DNA from: Pseudomonas sp. PSB18
GTDB taxonomy: Bacteria > Pseudomonadota > Gammaproteobacteria > Pseudomonadales > Pseudomonadaceae
DNA length: 64,000 bases
Assembly (NCBI RefSeq): GCF_014596565.1
Contig: NZ_NOIN01000004.1
Location: forward strand, 62,001-126,000
Reading direction: 5' to 3'
Both the position numbers and the translations under genes were made by a program. The notes under the pieces were generated by a model. That model was not told where the DNA came from. It did no database searches and saw nothing but the letters and a program-made list of their open reading frames with translations. Positions 36,900 to 45,113 of this stretch are shown in pieces. Each line of letters starts with the position of its first letter. Position 1 is the stretch's first letter.

Positions 36900-37238
36900 C
36901 TACGCGTCTGGCGCGGCCAACCCATCGACCCACGTCTTGAAGAGATCCGCATAATTGTAGAAACCGACGACCGTGCGCACCAGATCACCGCTCTTGTCCA
37001 GCATGAGAGTGGTGGGTGCGGACTGGACATCGTAGTTGCGCTCTACCTCGCCTTCGGGATCGAAGGCCTTCTCCAGGAACAGGATTTTCCCGGCCTGGGC
37101 TTGAGCAGCTTTTTCGAGACTGGCGATCATACTGTCCGAACTTTTCTTGCCTTTCGTGCAGAACAACACAACAACGGGCATGTTGGCGCTCAGTACCCGC
37201 TCCTCGAAATTGCTTTGATCCACCGATATCAAAGTCAT
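36900..37238 (-). CDS. Thioredoxin-like protein lacking the CXXC active site
   Basis: 112 aa with a thioredoxin-fold pattern. VVVLFCTKGKKSSDSM stands where thioredoxins have the WCGPC redox centre, so only one cysteine remains. The cis-proline region (YDVQSAPTTLMLDKSG) and the C-terminal helix (FKTWVDGL) are kept. It cannot act as a normal dithiol reductase. A chaperone-like or binding role, as for co-chaperone thioredoxins such as CnoX, is possible and would fit the neighbouring chaperone genes, but is inference. GGGAGCTGGGCC precedes the ATG. Confidence 0.8.
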   Translation of the reverse strand: MTLISVDQSNFEERVLSANMPVVVLFCTKGKKSSDSMIASLEKAAQAQAGKILFLEKAFDPEGEVERNYDVQSAPTTLMLDKSGDLVRTVVGFYNYADLFKTWVDGLAAPDA

Positions 37239-37348
37239 GGCCCAGCTCCCTCAAGAGTACGAATGAATGCTTCGCCCAGGAAGCTAATCAATAACCATGA
37301 GGGCCGGTCTACTGTCAGAAATTACAGTGCAGATAAATGGTCTGCCGC

Positions 37349-38362
37349 CTACACCATTCCCAGCTGCTTCAACTCGCTCTTGAGGTACGCATAGTAAATC
37401 GGCCCCGCCACCACCCCCGGCAGGCCGAACGCCGCTTCGAACACCAGCATCGCCATGAGCAATTCCCAGGACCTGGCGCTGATCTGCCCACCCACGATGC
37501 GGGCGTTGAGGAAGTATTCGAGCTTGTGGATCACGATCAGGTAGCCCAGTGCCGCCACGGCGACCCAGATCGACAGCGACAGGCCGACGATGGTGATCAG
37601 GGTGTTGGACATCAGGTTGCCGATGACCGGCAGCAACCCCAGCAGGAAGGTCATCACGATCAGGGTCTTGGTCAGCGGCAGCTTGATGCCGAATAGCGGC
37701 AGCACCACTGCCAGGAAAATCCCGGTGAAAAAGGTATTGAGCAGGGAAATCTTGATCTGGGCGAAGACAATGTTGCGGAACGCCTTGACCAACAGGTTCA
37801 GGCGATCGAACAGTGCAGCGGCCAGGGGCTTGCGCTTGGTCAGGTCGGGGACGCGTTGCAAGGCGATGATCGCCCCCAGCACCATGCCGATCAGCAATGT
37901 CACGAACATGTGGGCCGCGTCCTTGCCCACCAGTTGCAGGTCGCTCAGGTGCTTGCTCATCCAGTCGCCGATTGCCACCCGGAACTCGGCGGCGCTGGCC
38001 GGCAGGTAGGCGTCGATGAAGGGGGGCAACTGCCCGCGGGCGCGGTCGACCACCGTCATGAATTTGTCCAGGGACGCACCGGGGTTTTCCGCCTCATGCA
38101 GCAGGAAACTGATTGCCCCGGCGAAGATCAACGTGAGGACACTCACCACCAGGGTGCCCAGCAACGCCACCGCGAGCCAGCGGGCACGTCGGCCTTCGAT
38201 CAATCGCTGCAGTTGCGGGGTGAGCATGTTGACCAGCTCGAACACCAGCAGCCCGGCCAGCAGGCTTGGCAAGAGGCGCAGCGGCAATACCAGCAACAGC
38301 CCACCAAAAATGATCACCCAACTGATCACCAACAACACATGACGCTGAGAAAACGTTGGCAT
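37349..38362 (-). CDS. AI-2E family transporter (UPF0118)
   Basis: 337 aa with about eight hydrophobic segments. The N-terminal pair is LLVISWVIIFGGLLLVLPL and LPSLLAGLLVFELVN. The family region FNTFFTGIFLAVV-like (ISLLNTFFTGIFLAVVLPLF) and MTFLLGLLPVIGNLMSNT are present. Members export small molecules or act as Na+(Li+)/H+ antiporters; the AI-2 link comes from one E. coli member. Substrate here is not inferable. Confidence 0.88.
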   Translation of the reverse strand: MPTFSQRHVLLVISWVIIFGGLLLVLPLRLLPSLLAGLLVFELVNMLTPQLQRLIEGRRARWLAVALLGTLVVSVLTLIFAGAISFLLHEAENPGASLDKFMTVVDRARGQLPPFIDAYLPASAAEFRVAIGDWMSKHLSDLQLVGKDAAHMFVTLLIGMVLGAIIALQRVPDLTKRKPLAAALFDRLNLLVKAFRNIVFAQIKISLLNTFFTGIFLAVVLPLFGIKLPLTKTLIVMTFLLGLLPVIGNLMSNTLITIVGLSLSIWVAVAALGYLIVIHKLEYFLNARIVGGQISARSWELLMAMLVFEAAFGLPGVVAGPIYYAYLKSELKQLGMV

Positions 38363-38487
38363 ACAGCCTCAGAACCAAAACGGCGTGAAAGGATCGGCAG
38401 TCTGCCAGCCTTCCGCCGACAGCACTAGGGATTGTATCGGCCGACTTTGGTCGGGGTTCAGGGGATTTTGCAGTGCCCGTGAAGGCC

Positions 38488-38577
38488 CTGTGGGAGCATG
38501 GCTTGCCCGCGACAGGGTCACCTCGGTCTCAACGTAAACCAAGGCGCCTGCATCGCGGGCAAGCCATGCTCCCACAG
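38488..38577. repeat. REP pair between psiF-like gene and AI-2E gene
   Basis: Units at 38488-38515 and 38550-38577 have the GCATGGCTTGCCCGC subtype and face each other. Confidence 0.83.
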
Positions 38578-38599
38578 AAGCTCGCGACAGGTACCTCCT

Positions 38600-38896
38600 T
38601 TATTTGTTCTTCAGGCAATTACTCATGAACGCTTTACGCTCGTCGCCCTTGAGCGCCTTGGTGGTAGCGTCGGCGTTGCAGGTCTTCATGCGTTCCTGCG
38701 GCGTTCCCCCCCGTACTTCAGGCGGCTTGGTCTTCAGGCAGGTGCTCATGAAGGCCTTGCGCTCATCGCCCTTGAGCGCCTTGGCGGTGGCATCGGCGTT
38801 GCAGGTGGTCATCTTGGTCTGTTGGGCCGTCGCAGCGAAGCCTTGGGAACACAGCAGCAAACCGATCATCAACAAAGGGACACGCAACATCTTCAT
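38600..38896 (-). CDS. PsiF-repeat protein, periplasmic
   Basis: 98 aa from the ATG at 38896, chosen because AGGAG lies 7 nt upstream. The signal peptide is MLRVPLLMIGLLLCSQGFAA. The mature part is two nearly identical copies of a ~25-residue PsiF repeat (TCNADATAKALKGDERKAFM and TCNADATTKALKGDERKAFM). PsiF was named from a phosphate-starvation-inducible E. coli gene; its molecular function is unknown. It is followed by the REP pair at 38488-38577. Confidence 0.88.
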   Translation of the reverse strand: MKMLRVPLLMIGLLLCSQGFAATAQQTKMTTCNADATAKALKGDERKAFMSTCLKTKPPEVRGGTPQERMKTCNADATTKALKGDERKAFMSNCLKNK

Positions 38897-38959
38897 GACG
38901 TTTTCTCCTGAATGCCGCACGATCGTGACGGCGATGAATCCAGTGTAGACAACGCTGCT

Positions 38960-39850
38960 CTATACACCGGCCGCTTTCAAGCGCTCTGCATGCTCGACAA
39001 ACAACCAGATCGGCTCGGCCCCCTTGCCCACCAGTCCCAGGGACTGATTGACGATGTCGAAGTGGTCGAGTGGGTAGTCATCGCCGATGACCGTACCCAG
39101 GTGCGAACTGAAGCGCCCGACCATGCCATCGCACTGCCCCGCCTCACGCACGAACGTCCGGGCGAACAGGCGACAGCTGCGATTCGTGCCGTCGAAGAGG
39201 TTGCGCCCCTTGTCGGTCTTGCCGGGCTGCAGGATCCCGGACCAGGAGTAGTAACGCACGCCATCGACCTCTGCCGCCCCCTGTCCACCCCAGGTTTCAG
39301 GCAGTCCCTGTGGATAACGCTCGTTGAAGCGCGCCACCCCGGCGGTGGTGAGGGACTCATGGGAGGCATGAAGGTCCACCGGCAGCTTCGGCCCGCGATA
39401 GCCGGTTTCGAGCAGGCTCATCAGCGCGTTGATCAACCGCAGCACCGCGCTGAGCAGGCGCCCCCTGGCACTGTTCGGCGGGTAGTGGGCCAGCAGGTAG
39501 TCGGCCAGTTCGGAGCCGTGATTGGGACCGGCCACCGACGTGACGGACGCCACCAGGTCCGGGCGCTTGGCCGCCGCATAGCGGGCACTGAGAGCACCCT
39601 GGCTGTGGCCGATCAGGTTGACCTTGGGCGCGCCGGTCTGCCGCAGCACCTCCTCGATCCGCGCCAGCAATTGCTCGCCGCGCACCTCCGACGAATGCAG
39701 CGGCGAGACCTTCACCGCCACCACCACCGCGCCACCCCGGCGCAACGCCGAAACGATCCCATACCAGTACGGATACAACACCAGGCGAATGAACCCGAGC
39801 ATGCCTGGGACCAGCACCAGCGGGTAGCGAGTGGCGCAGCGTTGCGACAT
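38960..39850 (-). CDS. Lipase of the family I.1/I.2 fold, without signal peptide
   Basis: 296 aa from the ATG at 39850 (AAGGA 5 nt upstream). Alpha/beta hydrolase motifs: LVLVPGMLGF (oxyanion region), LIGHSQGALSARYAA (nucleophile Ser), SVAGPNHGSELADYLL, QCDGMVGRFSSHLG (probable Asp) and DHFDIVNQSLGL (probable His). The motifs match Pseudomonas triacylglycerol lipases, but no secretion signal is seen and no foldase gene is adjacent, so it is probably cytoplasmic. Substrate unknown. Divergent from the ferritin-like gene. Confidence 0.87.
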   Translation of the reverse strand: MSQRCATRYPLVLVPGMLGFIRLVLYPYWYGIVSALRRGGAVVVAVKVSPLHSSEVRGEQLLARIEEVLRQTGAPKVNLIGHSQGALSARYAAAKRPDLVASVTSVAGPNHGSELADYLLAHYPPNSARGRLLSAVLRLINALMSLLETGYRGPKLPVDLHASHESLTTAGVARFNERYPQGLPETWGGQGAAEVDGVRYYSWSGILQPGKTDKGRNLFDGTNRSCRLFARTFVREAGQCDGMVGRFSSHLGTVIGDDYPLDHFDIVNQSLGLVGKGAEPIWLFVEHAERLKAAGV

Positions 39851-40039
39851 GGATGGACGTCCTTGTGATCGATGATGGGTAGAAGACCAGTCTAGGCGCT
39901 CTTCATGACGCCTGATCATCATTGTAGGAACTGGCAACATTGCATAAAACTTTTGCCGCGCTCATCACTCCCAACGTTGTAAGCGATCGCGCCCCGAGAG
40001 CGTGACGCCCCCAACCGGATCAGCCTCCAGGAGAACGAG

Positions 40040-40570
40040 ATGAGCGACATGCACTTATCCGATGTGACGACCCTGCGCGAACGTGCGCGGCAGAACGTGC
40101 AGAACGGCGCAGTGACCGAGGGCTACAACGCCGATCGACAGGAAGTCGTGCGCCTGCTCAACGAAGCACTGGCCACTGAGCTGGTGTGCGTGCTGCGTTA
40201 CAAGCGCCATTACTTCATGGCCACCGGCCTCAAGGCCAGCGTGGCGGCCAGCGAATTCCTCGAACACGCCAACCAGGAAGCCGAACACGCCGACAGGCTG
40301 GCCGAGCGCATCGTGCAACTGGGCGGCGAGCCGGAGTTCAACCCCGACCTGTTGACCCGCAACTCCCACGCCCAGTACGTGGCAGGCAACACCCTCAAGG
40401 AAATGGTCTACGAAGATCTGGTGGCCGAGCGGATCGCCATCGACAGCTACCGGGAAATCATCCAGTACATGGGCGATAAAGACCCGACCACCCGGCGTAT
40501 CTTCGAGGACATCCTGGCCCAGGAAGAAGAACACGCCGATGACATGGCCGATATCCTGGCCGATTTGTAA
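40040..40570 (+). CDS. Ferritin-like (bacterioferritin-type) protein
   Basis: 176 aa, four-helix bundle pattern. Probable di-iron ligands are in NEALATELVCVLRYKRHYF, EHANQEAEHADRLAERI, DLVAERIAIDSYREI and AQEEEHADDM, i.e. E...ExxH...E...ExxH. It is longer than Dps by its N-terminal tail and lacks an obvious heme-binding Met. It probably stores or oxidises iron. AGGAGAACGAG precedes the ATG. PAO1 has, as I recall, a bacterioferritin-like gene in this neighbourhood. Confidence 0.87.
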   Translation: MSDMHLSDVTTLRERARQNVQNGAVTEGYNADRQEVVRLLNEALATELVCVLRYKRHYFMATGLKASVAASEFLEHANQEAEHADRLAERIVQLGGEPEFNPDLLTRNSHAQYVAGNTLKEMVYEDLVAERIAIDSYREIIQYMGDKDPTTRRIFEDILAQEEEHADDMADILADL

Positions 40571-40575
40571 CCCCC

Positions 40576-40647
40576 CATCGCGAGCAGGCTCGCTCCCACA
40601 TTCGATAGGTGTACACCCTCAATGTGGAAGCGAGCCTGCTCGCGATG
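40576..40647. repeat. REP pair between ferritin-like gene and asmA
   Basis: An inverted unit at 40576-40602 and a forward unit at 40622-40647 are only 19 bp apart, in the opposite (tail-to-tail) order to most pairs here. Confidence 0.83.
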
Positions 40648-40677
40648 AGGCCAGCCGCCTCACCGCAACTCCCTGAA

Positions 40678-42753
40678 CTACCGTGTCGGCTTGACCGTCA
40701 CCGGTGCCTTGCCCGCCTTCATCTGCTCGAGCAGCGGCGCACACTGGTTCGGCTCGCCACCGCTGGGGGCCACCAGGGCCAGCAAGCCTGCCGCCGGTGC
40801 GGCGATCACACCCAGCGCCACCATCCCGGCACCGCGCAACATCAGCGGCACGGCCTTGACCCCGGCGGAGGGTTTGGCGAACTTGCCCCGCACATACAAG
40901 GGCGAGCGCAGGGAAATCAGCCGCCAGCCCTTGGACTCCGGAGAAATGGTCAGGTCCAGTTGTTCCGTGGCCATGTTAGCCGTGCCGTCGATGTAGATGA
41001 TCGCGTTTTCCGTGTCGAACACGAACAAGCGAGTGGTTGCCAGGCCGGTCTTGATATCGAAGTCCGCCGCGGCGCAGTTGATCTTCACTTCCTTGTCGCC
41101 AAAAATTTTCCCTATCACGTAGTTACCCACGTTCAACCCCGCCAGCTCCATCAGCTCGCGACTGATGGCGCCGTCGTTGATGAGCATTTTCAGCGTGCCG
41201 TTGGAAGTCCCCAGCAACGCCGCGACCGAATTGCCGCGCCCGCTGATATCGGCGTCTCCGTTGAGCTCACCGAAACTGGTTTTCATCGGTTCGAAACCGG
41301 GGAACAACTGCTTGAGCTTGAATCCTCGTGCCGTCAGCTTCGCCTGCCCCTCAAGGGGATGGGCTTGACCGTTGAGGCGGATCTGCGCATCGAGCCGGCC
41401 ACCGGCGACGCCGAAACGCAGGGGTTCGAGGCTCAGTTGGCCGTCGTTGAGCACCAGGTGCGTGTAGAGGTCGGTGAATGGCAGCTGCGCGCTGTGGACG
41501 ATGCGCTTGCCGGTGAACTCCACGTCGGCGTCCATTGCGCTCCAACGCTCGGTGCGGAACTCCTCCACGGGCAACACCTTGTCCGACGGCTGTTTGCTGG
41601 CGCTGCCACGGGCCTTCTGTTCGGTGTTGGAATCAGCGCCGATCAGCGGCGCCAGATCGCTGAACAACAGTTGGTTGGATACCAGCGTGCCACTGAGTTT
41701 TGGCCGTGGCTGGCTGGCAACGTAGGCCAGGTCACCGTGGATATCGCTGTCGCCGATCTTTCCGTTAAAGGCCTCATAGCGAAACAGCGCCCCATCCGGT
41801 TCATGGAGTTTGGCAATCAGATGACCGTCGGTCTCATAGGGCGGCGAATCCGGCAAGGTCACGCCGGTCAGTGGATACAGATGAGCAAGGCTGGTGCCGG
41901 CCAGTTTCAGGCGCAGATCCAGGGCACCGAGATTCATCGGGTCGGTGAGCGTACCGGCCAGCTCGACGCGGGTATCGGCGGTCTTTACCTGAGCCTGCAA
42001 GGGAAAGGGTTGCGATGCATTCTGCAACGCCAGCAGGCCGCCGACCTTGCCGGAACCACTGAGGTTCTGTCCGTGATACTGCCCGTCGACCTTGAAGGCG
42101 AACCCATAGTCCTGAGCCGTCGCGCCTTGATCCTGAACCTTTTTCGCGGCCTTTTCGCCGACGATATCCTTGAACGGAATGGACTTCCCCAGCGGGTCGA
42201 TCAGCAGGTCGAGTCGGGTCTTCAAGGTCTGGTCGTCAAGCGTGACGTGCCCCTTGTCGAAGCCGATGGCCCCGATGTCCACCACCCAGCTTGACGGTTT
42301 GGCGTCCGGGTCCTTCGGATCGAACTGGAAGGTCCAGTTGGCGCGTCCATCAGCCAGGCGTTGCAGGTTGGCGTCGGGTTCGGTCAGGTCGACTCGGGGA
42401 ATCGTCACTCGCCGGGCCAACAGGGCCAGGGGGGAGATGCGCAACTCGACACGCTTGAGCGTGGCCATCTGCGGTTTTTTCGACCACTCGGGGTTGCCCA
42501 GGCTCAAATCCTCGGCCACCACATGAGGCCACGGCACCCAGGCCCGCCAGCCCCCCTCTTCGGGCTCACGTTGCCAGACCACCGCCAGGTTGCCGTTGAT
42601 GGCGAACGGGCGATGCAGTTCCTCGGACACCTTGGCGTTGAGCGTCGGTTTGATCCGGTTCCAATCGAAGAACACGATGACCAGCACCAACACGGCCAGC
42701 AGGACAGCAAGGCTGGCCAAGCTCCAGGCAAGGATTTTTGAAGTGCGTGTCAT
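40678..42753 (-). CDS. AsmA family protein
   Basis: 691 aa from the ATG at 42753, with AGGAG 8 nt upstream. A single N-terminal membrane anchor (ILAWSLASLAVLLAVLVLVI) is followed by FFDWNRIKPTLNAKVSEEL, the AsmA entry motif, and a long beta-rich periplasmic part. The C-terminal AsmA region (LSGRGNSVAALLGTSNGTLK-like; MELAGLNVGNYVIGKIFGD) is clear. AsmA-like proteins are thought to bridge the envelope for phospholipid transport. Confidence 0.92.
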   Translation of the reverse strand: MTRTSKILAWSLASLAVLLAVLVLVIVFFDWNRIKPTLNAKVSEELHRPFAINGNLAVVWQREPEEGGWRAWVPWPHVVAEDLSLGNPEWSKKPQMATLKRVELRISPLALLARRVTIPRVDLTEPDANLQRLADGRANWTFQFDPKDPDAKPSSWVVDIGAIGFDKGHVTLDDQTLKTRLDLLIDPLGKSIPFKDIVGEKAAKKVQDQGATAQDYGFAFKVDGQYHGQNLSGSGKVGGLLALQNASQPFPLQAQVKTADTRVELAGTLTDPMNLGALDLRLKLAGTSLAHLYPLTGVTLPDSPPYETDGHLIAKLHEPDGALFRYEAFNGKIGDSDIHGDLAYVASQPRPKLSGTLVSNQLLFSDLAPLIGADSNTEQKARGSASKQPSDKVLPVEEFRTERWSAMDADVEFTGKRIVHSAQLPFTDLYTHLVLNDGQLSLEPLRFGVAGGRLDAQIRLNGQAHPLEGQAKLTARGFKLKQLFPGFEPMKTSFGELNGDADISGRGNSVAALLGTSNGTLKMLINDGAISRELMELAGLNVGNYVIGKIFGDKEVKINCAAADFDIKTGLATTRLFVFDTENAIIYIDGTANMATEQLDLTISPESKGWRLISLRSPLYVRGKFAKPSAGVKAVPLMLRGAGMVALGVIAAPAAGLLALVAPSGGEPNQCAPLLEQMKAGKAPVTVKPTR

Positions 42754-43115
42754 GCACAAGGCTCCTGATGACAAATCGGCGTCCGTACCGCAACACCTGA
42801 AAAACCGAACCTGTCGTCGGTTCGTTATATGAGTGAGACTGGTGAAACGAGCAACAGGTTTACCCTACAGGGCGAAAAACCTGACCGATCCGCCAGCAAG
42901 TTGTTACCGCCCCCGCACATTTGCGTGGCGCCGATGGGTACGAAATACCCACCATGGTGCAAAACCGCCCCTCGGAAACGCCCGTTCTAGAGCCTTCCCA
43001 CAGAACAATCAATTCCGTTGATTATTACCATTGCGTTTAGGAACTTTTATATCGACTTATCGAGAGTAGCATTGCCCTCGTACCCACTTTTTAGCCCTCC
43101 CGAGGAGCAACGATC
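42754..43115. other. Gene-free control region between asmA and the repeat-protein gene
   Basis: This 362-bp stretch is divergent. It contains a 17-bp dyad TGGGTA-CGAAA-TACCCA at 42935-42951 and an AT-rich segment (about 43015-43070) probably carrying the promoter of the downstream gene. No coding ORF was accepted. Confidence 0.5.
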
Positions 43116-43565
43116 ATGAAACGCCAATTACTGATGAGTCTTTCCCTTTCACTGCTGGCCTCCACCGCTTTCGCCCTGCCAGCTTCCGAACAGGCTACAC
43201 CACAGGTCAAGGACAGCCACTCGGTCTACAGCCAGACTGTTGCCGAAGACGGCTTCAACCAAACTCGTCAAGGCCAACTCGCCGAAGATGGCTACAACAA
43301 CACCCCTCAAGGCCAACTCGCTGAAGATGGCTACAACAACACCCCTCAAGGCCAACTCGCCGAAGATGGCTACAACAGCACCCCCCAAGGCCAACTCGCT
43401 GAAGATGGCTACAACAACACCCCCCAAGGCCAACTCGCCGAAGATGGCTACAACAACACCCCTCAAGGCCAACTTGCCGAAGGTGGTCGCCAGCGCCTGG
43501 AAGAAAAAGGTCTGGTTGAAGACGGCAGTGAGCGGACCCTCGAACGCAACAGCAAAGTGAGCTGA
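43116..43565 (+). CDS. Secreted protein of 13-residue tandem repeats
   Basis: 149 aa. The signal peptide is QLLMSLSLSLLASTAFALPA. From residue 42 the mature chain is eight 13-residue units. Units 2-6 are almost identical (LAEDGYNNTPQGQ), unit 1 is a variant (VAEDGFNQTRQGQ), and units 7-8 are degenerate and end basic/acidic (LVEDGSERTLERN). There are no cysteines. CCGAGGAGCAACGATC precedes the ATG and a strong terminator follows. I recognise no functional family. The DG-x-N spacing may bind calcium or a surface partner (inference). Confidence 0.85.
   Translation: MKRQLLMSLSLSLLASTAFALPASEQATPQVKDSHSVYSQTVAEDGFNQTRQGQLAEDGYNNTPQGQLAEDGYNNTPQGQLAEDGYNSTPQGQLAEDGYNNTPQGQLAEDGYNNTPQGQLAEGGRQRLEEKGLVEDGSERTLERNSKVS
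43239..43550 (+). repeat. 39-bp tandem repeat, about 8 copies
   Basis: Exact period of 39 bp (13 codons). The five central copies differ mostly at synonymous positions, e.g. GCCGAAGAT/GCTGAAGAT and CCTCAAGGC/CCCCAAGGC. Because the period is divisible by three, both strands show long spurious open frames here. Confidence 0.92.
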
Positions 43566-43583
43566 GCCCATGGTGGCCCGGAA

Positions 43584-43612
43584 AAAAGCCCGATTCCTGC
43601 AATCGGGCTTTT
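43584..43612 (+). terminator. Rho-independent terminator of the repeat-protein gene
   Basis: AAAAGCCCGATT and AATCGGGCTTTT form a perfect 12-bp stem with a 5-nt loop ending in TTTT, 18 bp after the stop. The flanking As make it usable in both directions. Confidence 0.88.
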
Positions 43613-43720
43613 GACTTTTCAAGCCCCCCGCTTCCCCGTGTAATCCCCTCTACCGTTCGACGTTGATAAAGCCGATTTGCTAAAGTGCGTCGCTCCCATG
43701 GCTCAGAAACCAGTCCTGCG

Positions 43721-44353
43721 ATGCTGCCCCGCGCCGAACAGAAACAACAGACCCGAATTGCCCTGATGGATGCGGCCCGTCATTTGATGGAATCCGGCCG
43801 GGGGTTCGGCAGCCTGAGCCTGCGCGAAGTGGCCAAGACAGCGGGCATTGTACCCACCGGTTTCTACCGGCATTTCGACGACATGGACCAACTGGGCCTG
43901 GCGCTGGTCAGCGAAGTGGGCCAGACCTTCCGCGAAACCATCCGGCTGGTGCGTCACAATGAATTCGTCATGGGCGGCATCATCGATGCGTCGGTGCGAA
44001 TTTTCCTCGACGTGGTGCAGGCCAATCGATCGCAGTTCCTGTTCCTGGCCCGCGAACAGTACGGCGGCTCCCTGCCGGTACGCCAGGCCATCGCACAACT
44101 GCGCGAAGCCATCAGCTCGGACCTGGCCGCCGACCTGGCATTGATGCCGAAACTGCAGCATCTGGACCTTGCCGGGCTGAGTGTAATGGCCGACCTCATC
44201 GTCAAGAGCGTGTTCGCCACCCTGCCCGACATCATCGACCCTCCCGCCGAAGCGCCCCCCGACCACCTCACGCCCCAGGCGAAGATCACTCAGCAACTGC
44301 GGTTTATCTTTATCGGCCTCAAGCATTGGCAAGGCCTGGGCAGCACAGAGTAA
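43721..44353 (+). CDS. desT: TetR-family regulator, DesT/FabR type
   Basis: 210 aa from the ATG at 43721; a GTG at 43685 would add 12 residues. The helix-turn-helix reads FGSLSLREVAKTAGIVPTGF with YRHFDDMDQLGLALVSEVGQ after it, matching E. coli FabR and P. aeruginosa DesT, repressors of unsaturated fatty-acid synthesis that sense acyl-CoA saturation. In PAO1, as I recall, desT lies immediately before ureE, as here. The desaturase gene desB is not next to it in this window, so its target must lie elsewhere. Confidence 0.82.
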   Translation: MLPRAEQKQQTRIALMDAARHLMESGRGFGSLSLREVAKTAGIVPTGFYRHFDDMDQLGLALVSEVGQTFRETIRLVRHNEFVMGGIIDASVRIFLDVVQANRSQFLFLAREQYGGSLPVRQAIAQLREAISSDLAADLALMPKLQHLDLAGLSVMADLIVKSVFATLPDIIDPPAEAPPDHLTPQAKITQQLRFIFIGLKHWQGLGSTE

Positions 44354-44358
44354 TCCCC

Positions 44359-44450
44359 CTGCGGGAACGAGCCTGCTCGCGATGGCGGTGGATCAGTCGA
44401 CTTCCATGCGGCTGATCCGCCGCCATCGCGAGCAGGCTCGCTCCCACAGG
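44359..44450. repeat. REP pair between desT-like gene and ureE
   Basis: Units at 44359-44387 and 44420-44450 face each other; the first has GCGGGAACGAG instead of GTGGGAGCGAG. Confidence 0.85.
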
Positions 44451-44491
44451 TTCGCCGAGCGCCGCAAAACAGTGCACATCTCTCGCCGCGC

Positions 44492-44506
44492 GCACTGGTT
44501 CGGAGC
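44492..44506. promoter_or_regulatory. NtrC-like dyad upstream of ureE
   Basis: GCACTGGTTCGGAGC fits GCACY-N5-GGTGC with one mismatch. It is centred about 62 bp upstream of the putative sigma-54 -24 element. Confidence 0.35.
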
Positions 44507-44560
44507 GTCCTGAAAGCCCGCCCCAATCATCCCACGCCCATTTCCTACACCATCTTCGAT

Positions 44561-44576
44561 TGGCAAGCCCCTTGCT
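44561..44576 (+). promoter_or_regulatory. Sigma-54 promoter of ureE-F-G-hupE
   Basis: TGGCAAGCCCCTTGCT has GG and GC exactly 10 nt apart and matches TGGCA and TTGCW. It lies 37 bp before the ureE ATG. It would let the detached accessory operon be co-induced with urtA. Confidence 0.68.
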
Positions 44577-44612
44577 CTAAACACAGCACCGTTCATTGCT
44601 GGAAGCACTCCG

Positions 44613-45113
44613 ATGCTGGTGATTCATCGCAGAATCGACACTCAACCCCGCTGGGATGCCGAGCTTCATTTGACGTTCGATGCCCGCAGCAAAAGTCGCC
44701 TGCGCTGTTTCAGTGCCGAGGGTGAAGACGTGGGATTGTTTTTGGAGCGGGGCCAGCCGCCGCTTTACGACGGCGAATACCTCCAGGCCGAAGACGGACG
44801 TATCGTGCGCGTCTGCGCCCGCCCCGAACAGCTGCTGCATGTCACCTGCGCCAATGGCTTCGAGCTGACGCGGGCGGCCTATCACCTGGGCAATCGCCAT
44901 GTGGCCCTGCAAGTGGGTGATGGCTGGTTGCGCCTGCTGGACGATTACGTGCTCAAGGCGATGCTCGAACAACTGGGCGCCAGCGTCACCGCCATCGAAG
45001 CCCCTTTCCAACCGGAACACGGCGCCTATGGCGGCGGCCATCATCATTCGCGGCACGGCGACGAAGACTTCAACTATGCACCGCGGCTGCATCAGTTCGG
45101 CGTGCGCACATGA
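44613..45113 (+). CDS. ureE: Urease nickel metallochaperone UreE
   Basis: 166 aa. The N-terminal domain (LTFDARSKSRLRCFSAEGED) and the metal-binding domain with AAYHLGNRHVALQV (conserved HXGNRH) are typical. The C-terminus carries a short His-rich tail (GGGHHHSRHGDEDF) that can bind extra nickel. It delivers Ni to UreG. The stop overlaps the ureF ATG. Confidence 0.94.
   Translation: MLVIHRRIDTQPRWDAELHLTFDARSKSRLRCFSAEGEDVGLFLERGQPPLYDGEYLQAEDGRIVRVCARPEQLLHVTCANGFELTRAAYHLGNRHVALQVGDGWLRLLDDYVLKAMLEQLGASVTAIEAPFQPEHGAYGGGHHHSRHGDEDFNYAPRLHQFGVRT

Noticed and set aside
39898..39960. ECF-type promoter between lipase and ferritin-like gene
   Set aside because: GGAACT is present without a matching -10 at proper spacing.
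43021..43070. AlgU-type promoter (GAACTT) upstream of the repeat protein
   Set aside because: A GAACTT is present, but no TCTGA-like -10 lies at 16-17 bp.
43149..43622. 157-codon minus-strand frame over the 39-bp repeats
   Set aside because: The repeat period is a multiple of three, so all frames without a stop in the unit stay open; the plus-strand frame has the signal peptide and ribosome site.
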